DNA of 64,000 nt, taken from NCBI GenBank assembly GCA_050694175.1, contig JBOGXA010000007.1, forward strand, positions 79,200 through 143,199, written 5' to 3'. Source of the DNA: JBOGXA01 sp050694175. GTDB lineage: Bacteria > Actinomycetota > CADDZG01 > WHSQ01. Every line of letters begins with the position of its first letter. Position 1 is the stretch's first letter. Made by a program: the position numbers and the translations under genes. Of this stretch, positions 42,559 to 51,085 are shown in pieces. Below the pieces are notes generated by a model. It had not been told where the DNA came from, ran no database searches, and was given only the letters and a program-made list of their open reading frames with translations.

Positions 42559-43182
42559 GTGGACGCAATCGTCGAGCTGATGGAGCGGTGGGTCGTGGAC
42601 TACGGCTACGCCGCCATCTTCCTGCTCATGCTTGCCGAGTCGGCCTGCATCCCGTTCCCGAGCGAGGTAACGATGCTCGTCGGCGGCTGGTACGCGGCAA
42701 CGGGCGACCTCGACTTCTTCTGGGTGGGGACGGCGGGAGTCCTCGGCAACCTCGTCGGGTCCTGGGTCGCCTACGCGGTCGGACGAACCACCGGCCGAGA
42801 ACTGCTCGATCGATACGGCAGGTACGTGCTCATTCGCTCCCACGACATCGATCGGGCGGAGGTGTGGTGGGAGAAGTACGGCGAGGCCGCCACTTTCTTC
42901 AGCCGGTTGCTGCCCGTCATTCGCACGTTCATCTCATTGCCGGCGGGGATCGCGCGCATGCCATTCGGGAGATTCTCGGTGTTGACGTTTCTCGGAGTCA
43001 TTCCGTGGACTTTCGCCCTCACCTGGGTTGGCGTCGTCGTCGAAGACAACTGGGAAAAGGTACTCGGCTACTTCGACATACCGACCCTGATCATCGGAGC
43101 GCTCCTTGTCGCAGCCGCGGGCATCTGGTACCTACGCCGCCGAAAACAGCGAAAGGTACAAGAGGCTGATAAGGCTAGGTAA
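42559..43182 (+). CDS. DedA-family membrane protein
   Basis: 207 aa. Typical DedA/SNARE-associated architecture: helix 1 and re-entrant loop LLMLAESACIPFPSEVTMLVGG, the conserved GNLVGSWVAYAVGRTTGRELL, and FFSRLLPVIRTFISLPAGIARMPFGRF with the essential arginine and proline residues, then two final helices. DedA proteins act as lipid scramblase or flippase-type membrane homeostasis proteins. Start uncertain: GTG 42559 chosen; ATG 42580 also possible. Convergent with the HD gene, 8-nt overlap. Confidence 0.88.
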   Translation: MDAIVELMERWVVDYGYAAIFLLMLAESACIPFPSEVTMLVGGWYAATGDLDFFWVGTAGVLGNLVGSWVAYAVGRTTGRELLDRYGRYVLIRSHDIDRAEVWWEKYGEAATFFSRLLPVIRTFISLPAGIARMPFGRFSVLTFLGVIPWTFALTWVGVVVEDNWEKVLGYFDIPTLIIGALLVAAAGIWYLRRRKQRKVQEADKAR

Positions 43183-43726
43183 GCCCTATCTCTCCGGCAA
43201 CCTCCTGCAGGCCCGTAATCGATACGGCGATGAAATCGTCCATTGGAACACCGATGGATTCCTCCACCCCGTAGATCTTGTCGCGCTCGACGCCGGGTGC
43301 GAACGACTTCTCCCTTAGCTTCTTCTTCACGGAGGACACCTTCATGCCGATAGCCTTGTTCGGACGCACGAGAGCACACGCCACCAGCAACCCGGATATC
43401 CCATCGGCGTGGACGATCGACTTGGACATTAGATCCGTCTGGTTCTCCTCGTACATGTGAGCCAGTACCGCGTTGAGAACCTGCTCGTCTTCAAAGCCCT
43501 CGGCACGTAACCATGCCACCGACTCACGTGCGTGGCGGCTGAGGTCTCCGTGGGTCTGATCCTGATCGAGATCGTGAAACAGACCTGCCAGCCCCCATCG
43601 CTCTTCGTCCTCACCGAAGTCCCTGGCAAGCGCACGCATTACGCCTTCAACGGAAATCAGGTGGCGTACCGTTGTGTCCTTCTGCGAGTACTTCCGAACC
43701 ATTGCGCGCGCCTGGGCGCGATCCAT
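43175..43726 (-). CDS. HD-domain hydrolase
   Basis: 183 aa. HD signature H...HD...D: RHLISVEGVMRAL, GLAGLFHDLDQDQT, then the conserved HARESVAWL and HADGISGLLVACALV. Small HD proteins of this type hydrolyse phosphate esters such as nucleotides; the substrate is not known. The start ATG overlaps the trkA stop (TGATG) with GGGGGAGG upstream, so it is co-translated with the two TrkA genes. Confidence 0.82.
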   Translation of the reverse strand: MDRAQARAMVRKYSQKDTTVRHLISVEGVMRALARDFGEDEERWGLAGLFHDLDQDQTHGDLSRHARESVAWLRAEGFEDEQVLNAVLAHMYEENQTDLMSKSIVHADGISGLLVACALVRPNKAIGMKVSSVKKKLREKSFAPGVERDKIYGVEESIGVPMDDFIAVSITGLQEVAGEIGLT

Positions 43727-44403
43727 CAACCCTCCCCCGACAGCGCTCTGAGAAGGTCGCTCTCGGCTTCCGGCGCGGCTAGTGCCAGCACTTCATCCCC
43801 GATATGCAACGGCGTTTCTGCGCTCGGACTGATGACGTGGCGATCGCGCACGATGGCGACCAGGGTGCAGTCGGGAGGCATCCTCAGGTCACCGACGGTC
43901 TTGCCATCTGCAGGGGAACCCTCGGCCAGGGTCAGCTCCAGCAACGCGACCTTTCCTTGCTCGAGCCGTAGCAGCCTGACCAGATCGCCGACCGACACGG
44001 CCTCCTCGACGAGCGATGTCAGCAGGTGCGGTGTGCTGACCGACACATCGACACCCCACGTCTCGGTGAAAAGCCATTCGTTGTCGGGATGGTTGACGCG
44101 CGCAACGATGCGCGGAACCGCGAACTCCTGCTTGGCAAGAAGTGAGATAACGAGGTTGTCCTCATCGTCCCCCGTGGCTGCCACGACGACGTCGCAGGAC
44201 GACAGAACGGCGGCGTCAAGCGTGTACAGCTCGCACGCGTCACCCACGACCCAGTTCACTTCGAGATCCGACTTGAGCGTTTCAACCAGATCCTTGTTCT
44301 GCTCGATGAGAGTTACTTCGTTGCCCCGCGCAAGCAGGTCGGAGGCGACGTACTGACCGACGTTCCCCGCCCCGGCGATCGCGATCCTGAGTTTCTTGCT
44401 CAC
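43726..44403 (-). CDS. trkA: TrkA-type potassium-uptake regulatory subunit (RCK_N + TrkA_C), second of pair
   Basis: 225-aa cytosolic RCK protein. NAD(H)/nucleotide-binding Rossmann domain (IAIAGAGNVGQYVASDLLAR, VVGDACELYTLDAA, VVVAATGDDEDNLVISLLAK) and a C-terminal TrkA_C domain (LLELTLAEGSPADGKTVGD, HIGDEVLALA). It resembles CeoC/TrkA of mycobacteria. It overlaps the upstream trkA by 4 nt, and an HD protein by 1 nt. No TrkH/KtrB pore gene is adjacent; the KimA-like permease across the divergent region is the likely partner. Confidence 0.9.
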   Translation of the reverse strand: MSKKLRIAIAGAGNVGQYVASDLLARGNEVTLIEQNKDLVETLKSDLEVNWVVGDACELYTLDAAVLSSCDVVVAATGDDEDNLVISLLAKQEFAVPRIVARVNHPDNEWLFTETWGVDVSVSTPHLLTSLVEEAVSVGDLVRLLRLEQGKVALLELTLAEGSPADGKTVGDLRMPPDCTLVAIVRDRHVISPSAETPLHIGDEVLALAAPEAESDLLRALSGEG

Positions 44404-45062
44404 TCAGGCCGCCCGACCTTCTTCAGTTCCTCGCCGAGATCGGCCAGGCCACTCCGCACGACCGACACGTGAAGGATGTCCCCATCCTGGACGGTCATGG
44501 AGGCATCGGGGATGCGTGGAACACCGAAACGACTTACCGCGATTACATGCCGCTGGCCGTCGGCATCAAGATCCCGGGCCTTCTTGCCAATGGTTTCGGA
44601 CGGAGCCTCGAGGGCGGTGACGACCACTTCGCCGTTATCGACTGTGAACTCAACGGGGACATCGTGCGGGAGGAGGAATCGAAGGATCTGATCGGTCGTC
44701 CAGCGCACGGTCGCCACGGTCTGGATCCCGAGACGCTGATAGATCTGGGCTCGCCGTGGGTCGTAGATGCGGGCGACCACCTCGGGAACCCTGTAGTGCT
44801 CCTTGGCGACCCTCGCAGACAGGATGTTGGAATTGTCGCCGTTCGTTACCGAAGCGAAGGCTTGTGCCTCCTTTATACCGGCCTCCTCGAGGATGTCTCT
44901 GTCAAAGGCAAAGCCCTTGAAACGGTTGCCGCCAAAATCTGCCTTCAGTCGATCGAAGGCTTTGGCGTTCTTGTCGATGATGGCGATCGAATGGCCCAAT
45001 CGCTCGAGGTTGCTTGCCAGTTCCGAGCCGACCCGACCGCAGCCGGCAATGACCACGTGCAC
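44400..45062 (-). CDS. trkA: TrkA-type potassium-uptake regulatory subunit (RCK_N + TrkA_C), first of pair
   Basis: 220 aa, CeoB-like. Starts HVVIAGCGRVGSELASNLER (nucleotide-binding loop), followed by AIIDKNAKAFDRLKADFGG, FASVTNGDNSNILSARVAKE and a TrkA_C domain ending ASMTVQDGDILHVSVV. The GTG at 45062 is 7 nt after AAGGAG; the longer upstream reading is unrelated. ATGA overlap with the second trkA. Divergent from the OB-fold gene at 45125, with 62 nt between. Confidence 0.9.
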   Translation of the reverse strand: MHVVIAGCGRVGSELASNLERLGHSIAIIDKNAKAFDRLKADFGGNRFKGFAFDRDILEEAGIKEAQAFASVTNGDNSNILSARVAKEHYRVPEVVARIYDPRRAQIYQRLGIQTVATVRWTTDQILRFLLPHDVPVEFTVDNGEVVVTALEAPSETIGKKARDLDADGQRHVIAVSRFGVPRIPDASMTVQDGDILHVSVVRSGLADLGEELKKVGRPE

Positions 45063-45124
45063 CCTAGTCTCCTTGTTAGTAATCGCTCTCAACGGGCGCG
45101 GCGATACTGCCATACTTCCACTCC

Positions 45125-45502
45125 ATGGCACTGTTGGGTCGGTTGATAGACCGGCTGTCCCGGCCGGTAGAAGACCTCCGAGCCGAGAACTGCCGGCAGT
45201 GGGTTGAGTCCATCCCGAACACGAGCCGGATCGAGAGTGTGCAGCCGCGGGAGCGGTGCCGTGTCGCCGGGGTGATCCAGAACATACGCATCGATCCTCG
45301 CCAAGGGAGCGGCTCAATCGAGGCCACGATTTCGGACGGTACGGGCCAGATGGTCGCTAAGTGGCTCGGCCGATCGACTCTTTCGGGTATCAAACCGGGT
45401 GCGGGACTGGTAATGGAAGGGACAGTCGGCGTCGACGCGGAGGGAGACCTGGTGGTCCTCAACCCAGACTACGAACTGGTTGAAGGTCCCGAGCACTCGT
45501 GA
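45125..45502 (+). CDS. OB-fold nucleic-acid-binding domain protein
   Basis: 125 aa. A single OB-fold (RCRVAGVIQNIRIDPRQGSG, IEATISDGTGQMVAKWLGR, GAGLVMEGTVG and LVVLNPDYELVE) after a short helical N-terminus (MALLGRLIDRLSRPVEDLR). Small OB proteins of this kind sit beside trkA and APC permease genes in other actinobacteria. Whether it binds RNA or DNA cannot be told. It starts 49 nt upstream of the permease ATG, so the two are probably one operon. Confidence 0.82.
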   Translation: MALLGRLIDRLSRPVEDLRAENCRQWVESIPNTSRIESVQPRERCRVAGVIQNIRIDPRQGSGSIEATISDGTGQMVAKWLGRSTLSGIKPGAGLVMEGTVGVDAEGDLVVLNPDYELVEGPEHS

Positions 45503-45551
45503 AGCGGTACCCAGAGAAACCGCTTCTCCGGGATCTGGGTCCCGCTCTCCA

Positions 45552-47852
45552 ATGAAGGTGCAAGCGGCTTTCAAGCGCCTCGTCGTCGGCACGCCGAAAT
45601 CCTCGGGGGAGCTCGAGCACACCCTGCTCCCGAAAGTCATAGCCTTGCCTGTTTTCGCGTCCGATCCTCTTTCTTCAAACGCGTACGCAACCCAAGAGAT
45701 CATGCTCGTGCTCATCGCGGTGGGCGCCACCGCGATGAGCCTGGTGGTGCCAATCGCACTCGCCGTCGCTGCGTTGCTGGCGATTGTGGTCACCTCCTAT
45801 CGCCAGACGGTCCGCGCTTACCCACAGGGTGGCGGGGCCTACAGGGTGGCGCGCGAGAACCTGGGCAAATACCCGGGGTTGTTCGCGGCGTCGGCCCTCC
45901 TGATCGACTACGTCTTGACCGTCGCCGTCTCGATAGTCGCCGGGGTCGCCGCCATCATCTCGGCCGTCGAAAGCCTCGCGCCTCATCGCGTGACACTCGC
46001 GCTGCTCTTCGTAGCCTTCGTCACGCTGATGAACCTGCGCGGAGTCAGGGAGGCGGGAGTCTTCTTTGCCGTTCCCACTTACGGCTTTGTCCTCTCGATC
46101 TACATCCTGATCGTCACGGGTTTCTTCAAATGTCTGGGTGACTGTCCCACAGCGGACAGCGCGAGCAATGCCGTCGCCGCCGAGCACCTCGTAACACTTA
46201 CGCCCTTCCTTGTATTCAAGGCGTTTGCGGCCGGCACGACCGCTCTCACCGGGGTCGAGGCGATCTCAGATGGGGTCCCGGCCTTTCGTTACCCCCAATC
46301 TCGGAACGCCGCCACCACGCTCGCGATCATGGGAGTGCTGGCGACATCGATGTTCCTCGGGATCTCGATACTCGCCGATCTCACGAATGTGATTCCGTCG
46401 CACGATCCTTCGGCGCGAACCGTCGTCGCGGACATCGCCGACGCCGTTTTCTCGGATGGTCCGATGTTCTACGTCGTCCAGGCGATGACGGCTGCGATCC
46501 TCATCCTCGCAGCCAACACTGCGTACCAGGACTTCCCCAGACTCTCCTATTTCCTCGCCCGCGATAACTTCATGCCGAAACAGTTTGTGAATAGGGGCGA
46601 TCGCCTCGTCTTTTCGAACGGAGTCATTGTTCTCGCGGCGCTGGCTTCCCTACTGATAGTGATATTCGACGCAGACGTAACTCAACTCATACAGCTCTAC
46701 CTGGTCGGTGTCTTCATCTCGTTCACATTGTCTCAGTTCGGCATGGTCGCCCGATGGCGTAGCACGCGCACTCCGGGCTGGAAGCGAAGCATGCTGATCA
46801 ATGGCTTCGGTGGCACCGTGACCGGCAGTGTGTTCTTCATCGTCGTTACGACGAAGTTCCTGGGCGGAGCATGGATCGTGATAGCGGCGATCCCGATTCT
46901 CATCTTCGCGATGAACTCGATCAGCCGTCACTACGAAGAGGTCGCGGGGCAGCTCGGCCGGTCCGAAAGACGGCCGGTAGACAGACGGCCGGGTCATCAG
47001 AACGTCGTGCTCCTCGTCGACAAGGTCGACGCAGCAGTGGCGCGAGCGGTCGGGTACGCGCGATCAATTCGTCCGGCCACGATTCAAGCGGTCGCGTTCG
47101 ACCCCTCTGTGATGGGGGCATGGGACCGGATGGCTCCGGGCATCAATCTCACCGTCCTGGACAGAGGCGGCTCGAACACCGATCGCCTGAAGTCGTATCT
47201 GAAGGAACGACGCGGTGACCTTGACCTTGACGACTTCCTTACGGTCATCGTCCCGGAGATACTCAGGTCGCGCAGCCTGCTCGAGATCCTCACTCGGCCT
47301 CGGACTCATCGACTCAAAGCCGCGCTGTTGCCGATGAGGGGGGTCCAGGTTCTCGACATTCCGATAGTGCAAGAAGACATCGCCTCCGGCGTCGATTGGA
47401 CATACGAACCGGCACGCAACTACGCGGTGGTTCTCGTGTCGGGTGTGCACAACGCGGTCCTTCAGGCGATTGAGTTCGCCGAAACCCTTCGTCCGACAGA
47501 TCTCAGAGCAGTGACTTTCGGGCTTGATCCGGAAGAGATCGAAAGGTTGGGAGACCAATGGATCGAGACCGGCATTCCCCATCCCCTGGAAGTCGAAGAC
47601 GCCCCCTACCGAGACATCGGCGCGGCGCTAAAGCGTTACCTTCGCCAGTTCGACGCGGACGGTGTAGATCGGGTCGTAACGCTCGTGATTCCAGAGTTCG
47701 TGGTTTCTAAGCGCCGCCACCAGCTGTTGCACGGCCAGACCGCGCTCGTTATCAAACGACACATGCTCTTCGAACCCGGCGTCGTACTAGTAAGCGTGCC
47801 CTATCACATTGAGAAGTCGGATCCCGTCATTGCGGGGGCCCGGCGCGAATGA
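45552..47852 (+). CDS. APC-superfamily permease, KimA-like potassium importer with duplicated USP-like domain
   Basis: 766 aa. Residues ~25-460 are a 12-helix APC permease very like Bacillus KimA: LPVFASDPLSSNAYATQEI, SYRQTVRAYPQGGGAYRVAR, LIDYVLTVAVSIVAGVAAI, KAFAAGTTALTGVEAISDG and ARDNFMPKQFVNRGDRLVFS. The C-terminal 300 residues hold two copies of a universal-stress-like domain (about 483-604 and 624-755), the second ending VPYHIEK as KimA does; KimA itself (607 aa, from memory) has one such domain. Two TrkA/RCK genes lie divergently upstream. Predicted H+-coupled K+ uptake; an amino-acid substrate remains possible. Confidence 0.88.
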   Translation: MKVQAAFKRLVVGTPKSSGELEHTLLPKVIALPVFASDPLSSNAYATQEIMLVLIAVGATAMSLVVPIALAVAALLAIVVTSYRQTVRAYPQGGGAYRVARENLGKYPGLFAASALLIDYVLTVAVSIVAGVAAIISAVESLAPHRVTLALLFVAFVTLMNLRGVREAGVFFAVPTYGFVLSIYILIVTGFFKCLGDCPTADSASNAVAAEHLVTLTPFLVFKAFAAGTTALTGVEAISDGVPAFRYPQSRNAATTLAIMGVLATSMFLGISILADLTNVIPSHDPSARTVVADIADAVFSDGPMFYVVQAMTAAILILAANTAYQDFPRLSYFLARDNFMPKQFVNRGDRLVFSNGVIVLAALASLLIVIFDADVTQLIQLYLVGVFISFTLSQFGMVARWRSTRTPGWKRSMLINGFGGTVTGSVFFIVVTTKFLGGAWIVIAAIPILIFAMNSISRHYEEVAGQLGRSERRPVDRRPGHQNVVLLVDKVDAAVARAVGYARSIRPATIQAVAFDPSVMGAWDRMAPGINLTVLDRGGSNTDRLKSYLKERRGDLDLDDFLTVIVPEILRSRSLLEILTRPRTHRLKAALLPMRGVQVLDIPIVQEDIASGVDWTYEPARNYAVVLVSGVHNAVLQAIEFAETLRPTDLRAVTFGLDPEEIERLGDQWIETGIPHPLEVEDAPYRDIGAALKRYLRQFDADGVDRVVTLVIPEFVVSKRRHQLLHGQTALVIKRHMLFEPGVVLVSVPYHIEKSDPVIAGARRE

Positions 47853-47897
47853 GGGAGGCCGTCTTAGGACCCCCCTCACTCTCTCCCCCGGAGATCG

Positions 47898-50264
47898 CTA
47901 CTTCTTGCTCGAAACATGCTCCTCGTCGATTGTGACCTCGCCGGACACACGCGGAGAGGGCTTATCGGGTGACGCCTCAAGGGTCATCGACTTGCGCTTG
48001 GAGAACCAGATCGAGATGCTGAGCACGATCAAAGCCGCGGCCGCGACCGAGTAACGGGCGGGGTCGTTGTCCTGTAAGTTGATGACCGCCGGCAAGATCA
48101 GCAGGGAGATCAGGTTCATCACCTTGATCAAGGGGTTGAGCGCAGGCCCGGCCGTGTCCTTGAAAGGATCGCCCACGGTGTCACCGATGACGGCGGCCTT
48201 GTGAGACTCCGATCCCTTGCCTCCGTAGTGGCCGTCCTCGATGTACTTCTTCGCGTTGTCCCAGGCACCGCCTGAGTTCGAGAGGAACACCGCCATGAGC
48301 TGCCCGGTGAGAATCACCGCGGCCAGGAACGCCCCCAAGGCAAAGTAGTTGATGCCGAAACCGATGATCACGGGTGACAGCACCGCCAGAAGCGCGGGGG
48401 TTGTGAGCTCTCGCAAGGAGGCGGCCGTGCAGATATCGATGACGGGGCCGTACTCGGGGCGGTCGATCCCCTCCATGATCCGCTTCTCACGGAACTGCCT
48501 GCGGACTTCCTCGACCACGACCGACGCCGTCCGGCCCACGGCGCGGATGGCGAGGCCTGAGAACAGAAACGCAATCGACCCCCCGATGAGCAGACCTATG
48601 AAGGTCGTCGGATTGGCGACGTTGATCTGGGTCTCGGGCAACGTGAAGAGGTCTTCACCACCGGTGAGTCCCAGTTCGGAGCCGATGGTCTCGATGTACG
48701 AGGCAAACAGCGCTACGGCCGCGATTACGGCCGAGCCAATTGCAAATCCTTTGGTCACGGCCTTCGTCGTGTTGCCCACGGCGTCGAGGCTCACCATGAC
48801 CCGCTCGGGCTCGCCCCCGAACTCGCCGGACATCTCCGCGATCCCGGCCGCGTTGTCGGCGACGGGACCGAAGGTGTCCTCGGACACGACCACGCCGGTG
48901 GTCGCGAGCATGCCCATTCCGGTGAGGGCGACGAGATATAGCGAGAACTGGAGATTGCCCCCACCAAGTCCGATGGCCGCTCCGATCGCAACCGCGATGG
49001 CGATTATTGCGTAGACCGACGACTCCAGGCCGGAGCTGACCCCGGACAGGATCGTCGTCGCGGGACCTGTTCGGGTCGCCTCGGCGATTTCCTGCACCGG
49101 CGCATTCTCGGTGGACGTGAAGTACTCGGTCAGCCGGCTGACGACCTGCGCAAGAACGAGTCCGATGACGACTGCGAAAAATACCTTCGCTCCCTCATGT
49201 CCGCCCCCCGCTCCCTTGTCTCCGACGTAGGTGAACGCGACCGCGCCGGTGCCCACCACCGTCAGTATTCCCGCCGTGAGGAATCCTCGGTTGATGGGCG
49301 CCATCGCGCTCTTGTCCCGGGGCGTAGCGCGCACCATGTACACACCGACGATGGAGGCGAGCACGCCGATGGCGCGAGCAATCACGGGGAAAATCAATCC
49401 CAGCGCGGGGTTGGCGCCGATGGAGTCGAACGCTGCTACCCCCAGGATGATCGACGCGACAAGCGTCACCTCATAACTCTCGAACAGGTCCGCCGCCATC
49501 CCTGCACAGTCGCCAACGTTGTCGCCGACGTTGTCTGCAATGGTTGCGGGGTTGCGCGGATCGTCTTCGGGGATACCGGCCTCGACTTTGCCCACGAGAT
49601 CGGCTCCGACATCCGCGGCCTTTGTGAAGATGCCACCGCCCACCCGCATGAACAGGGCGATCAGGGATCCGCCAAATCCAAATCCGACCAGTATCGCCGA
49701 CGAGGTGTTCTGGAAGACCAGGATGATGATGGCGGCTCCCAGCAGACCCAAGCCGACCGTGAACATGCCGGCGATACCTCCGGTACGGAATGCGACCTTG
49801 AGGGCGGCCGGAAGCGATCCCGCGCGCGCAGCGGCCGCGGTCCGCACGTTGCCGCGCACGGCGAGGCTCATCCCGATGAAGCCGGTCAGACCCGACATCA
49901 AACAACCCGCCAGGAACGCAAGCGTCCTGAACAACCCCGACTCGGAAAAGCTCAGCGCTTCGGACCCGCCTGGTCTGAGCACCGACGTGGAGGTGACGAA
50001 GACGATCACGATCAGCGGCAGGAGGATGAGTGCGATCGTCTTGAACTGCCGCTTGAGGTACGCCAGGGCTCCCTCCTGGATGGCGGCGGCGATCTCCTTC
50101 ATCTTGTCGGTTCCCTGATCGGCGGCGAGGACGCCGCGCATCAGGGCGAAGCCGACCATGATCGCAAGGACCGCAGCCCCCACGGCGAAGAGCAGCCAGA
50201 AGAACTCGCCCCCCTTGAGGTCGAAGGCCTGGTATCCGCCTTCCGACGCGAGAAGGTGGTTCAT
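47898..50264 (-). CDS. hppA: Membrane-bound proton-translocating pyrophosphatase, K+-independent type
   Basis: 788 aa, ~16 helices, couples PPi hydrolysis to H+ pumping. Active-site segment DVGADLVGKVEAGIPEDDPR (218-237) and DNVGDNVGDCAGMAADLFE (244-262) hold the Mg-PPi ligands. The subtype markers are K501 and T504 in GNTTKAVTKGFAIGS; K+-dependent enzymes have Ala and Gly there, so this should be the K+-independent H+-PPase. Highest similarity by eye to actinobacterial forms with the HSEG-free N-terminus. It overlaps the metalloregulator gene by 4 nt (ATGA) and is therefore co-translated with it. Good ribosome-binding site inside the regulator 3' end. Confidence 0.95.
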   Translation of the reverse strand: MNHLLASEGGYQAFDLKGGEFFWLLFAVGAAVLAIMVGFALMRGVLAADQGTDKMKEIAAAIQEGALAYLKRQFKTIALILLPLIVIVFVTSTSVLRPGGSEALSFSESGLFRTLAFLAGCLMSGLTGFIGMSLAVRGNVRTAAAARAGSLPAALKVAFRTGGIAGMFTVGLGLLGAAIIILVFQNTSSAILVGFGFGGSLIALFMRVGGGIFTKAADVGADLVGKVEAGIPEDDPRNPATIADNVGDNVGDCAGMAADLFESYEVTLVASIILGVAAFDSIGANPALGLIFPVIARAIGVLASIVGVYMVRATPRDKSAMAPINRGFLTAGILTVVGTGAVAFTYVGDKGAGGGHEGAKVFFAVVIGLVLAQVVSRLTEYFTSTENAPVQEIAEATRTGPATTILSGVSSGLESSVYAIIAIAVAIGAAIGLGGGNLQFSLYLVALTGMGMLATTGVVVSEDTFGPVADNAAGIAEMSGEFGGEPERVMVSLDAVGNTTKAVTKGFAIGSAVIAAVALFASYIETIGSELGLTGGEDLFTLPETQINVANPTTFIGLLIGGSIAFLFSGLAIRAVGRTASVVVEEVRRQFREKRIMEGIDRPEYGPVIDICTAASLRELTTPALLAVLSPVIIGFGINYFALGAFLAAVILTGQLMAVFLSNSGGAWDNAKKYIEDGHYGGKGSESHKAAVIGDTVGDPFKDTAGPALNPLIKVMNLISLLILPAVINLQDNDPARYSVAAAALIVLSISIWFSKRKSMTLEASPDKPSPRVSGEVTIDEEHVSSKK

Positions 50265-50941
50265 GCGGTTCGCTCCTTTCTTGTTTCCTTCTTGACGAAG
50301 ATCTGATTTGCGACTTTCTCGCCCACGGTTCGTTTCTTGCCGGCCACGCGCAGCACGAGCGGCCCGTCGAACGGGTGTTTCTCAGTCACCTCGACCCGCA
50401 CTCCCGGTCGCAACCCCAGGGCCTCGAGAAACTCGATGACCTCGGGATCGGTCGAACCGGGTACGGCCACCACGGCAACGTCGCCGGGCTCGAGTGCATA
50501 CAGAGGCGGCATATCGGGGATGTCGGCCACATCGGGTTCGGGAATCGGGAACCCGTGCGGGCACGTTTGCGGGCGATCGAGCGCGATGTACAGGCGCTCC
50601 TCCACTTCCTGGGGCAGATCGTGCTCGAAGCTTCCGGCGAGCCGGTCGGCCTCGTTCCACGCATAGCCGAGCATGTCCGAGAGGAACCGCTCGACGATCC
50701 GGTGCCGGCGGATGGCGGCGACGGCGGATCGCCTGCCCTGCGGTGTCAGCTCCACTCCGTGGTAGGGGCGGTAGTGGAGCATCCCCTTCTCGTCGAGCCG
50801 CTTGATGGCCGCCGTCACCGTCCCCGGCGTGAGTCCGAGCGACTCGGCCAGCGCCCCGGTGTGCGCGTCGGAGCCGTCCTTGCTCAGGCGGTGGATGGCC
50901 TTCAGCAGCTCTCGATCGGATTTGGACAGAGTGTCGACCAT
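50261..50941 (-). CDS. DtxR/MntR-family metal-dependent transcriptional regulator
   Basis: 226 aa: winged-helix DNA-binding domain (residues ~1-70; LAESLGLTPGTVTAAIKRLD), dimerisation/metal domain with FEHDLPQEVEERL and CPHGFPIPEPD, and a C-terminal FeoA/SH3-like domain (LEPGDVAVVAVPGST, EALGLRPGVRVEVTEKHPFDGPLVLRV). The E-H pair of FEHDL matches DtxR E105/H106, but the DtxR C102 position is Gly, so the primary site is altered. Metal specificity cannot be told. It is first in an operon with hppA and its own promoter carries a perfect palindrome. Confidence 0.9.
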   Translation of the reverse strand: MVDTLSKSDRELLKAIHRLSKDGSDAHTGALAESLGLTPGTVTAAIKRLDEKGMLHYRPYHGVELTPQGRRSAVAAIRRHRIVERFLSDMLGYAWNEADRLAGSFEHDLPQEVEERLYIALDRPQTCPHGFPIPEPDVADIPDMPPLYALEPGDVAVVAVPGSTDPEVIEFLEALGLRPGVRVEVTEKHPFDGPLVLRVAGKKRTVGEKVANQIFVKKETRKERTA

Positions 50942-50958
50942 GATTTCGTTGATGGAGA

Positions 50959-50988
50959 ATAGTAGTTTTGGGCTCCCAAAACTGTCAA
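50959..50988 (-). promoter_or_regulatory. Promoter with palindromic operator for the DtxR-like regulator/hppA operon
   Basis: -35 TTGACA (50983-50988) and -10 TACTAT (50959-50964) on the minus strand with an 18-bp spacer. The perfect palindrome AGTTTTGGG-CT-CCCAAAACT (50964-50983) fills the spacer exactly and ends 22 nt upstream of the ATG. Placement between the boxes is typical for repressor operators. Confidence 0.75.
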
Positions 50989-51007
50989 GCGGGTCCCCCG
51001 GCGCGGC

Positions 51008-51051
51008 CGAGTGTCCCTGAGAGCCCGTATAGCCCGCTCAGATGCACAGTC
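51008..51051 (+). repeat. 44-bp dispersed intergenic repeat, copy C (upstream of the M1 aminopeptidase)
   Basis: Begins CGAGTGTCCCTGAGAG, core CCGTATAGCCCG, ends GCACAGTC. Four differences to copy A, about ten to copy B, no gaps. CTGAG/CTCAG inverted repeat around the core and GTG/CAC flanks. Lies 35 nt upstream of the aminopeptidase ATG in the same orientation. Confidence 0.75.
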
Positions 51052-51085
51052 GGCGCGCGGTCCGGGCCGCGGAGACAATGAGCCG

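Noticed and set aside
49197..50306. 369-codon plus-strand frame opposite hppA and its regulator
   Set aside because: His/Arg/Asp-rich antisense shadow; the membrane protein on the other strand is certain.
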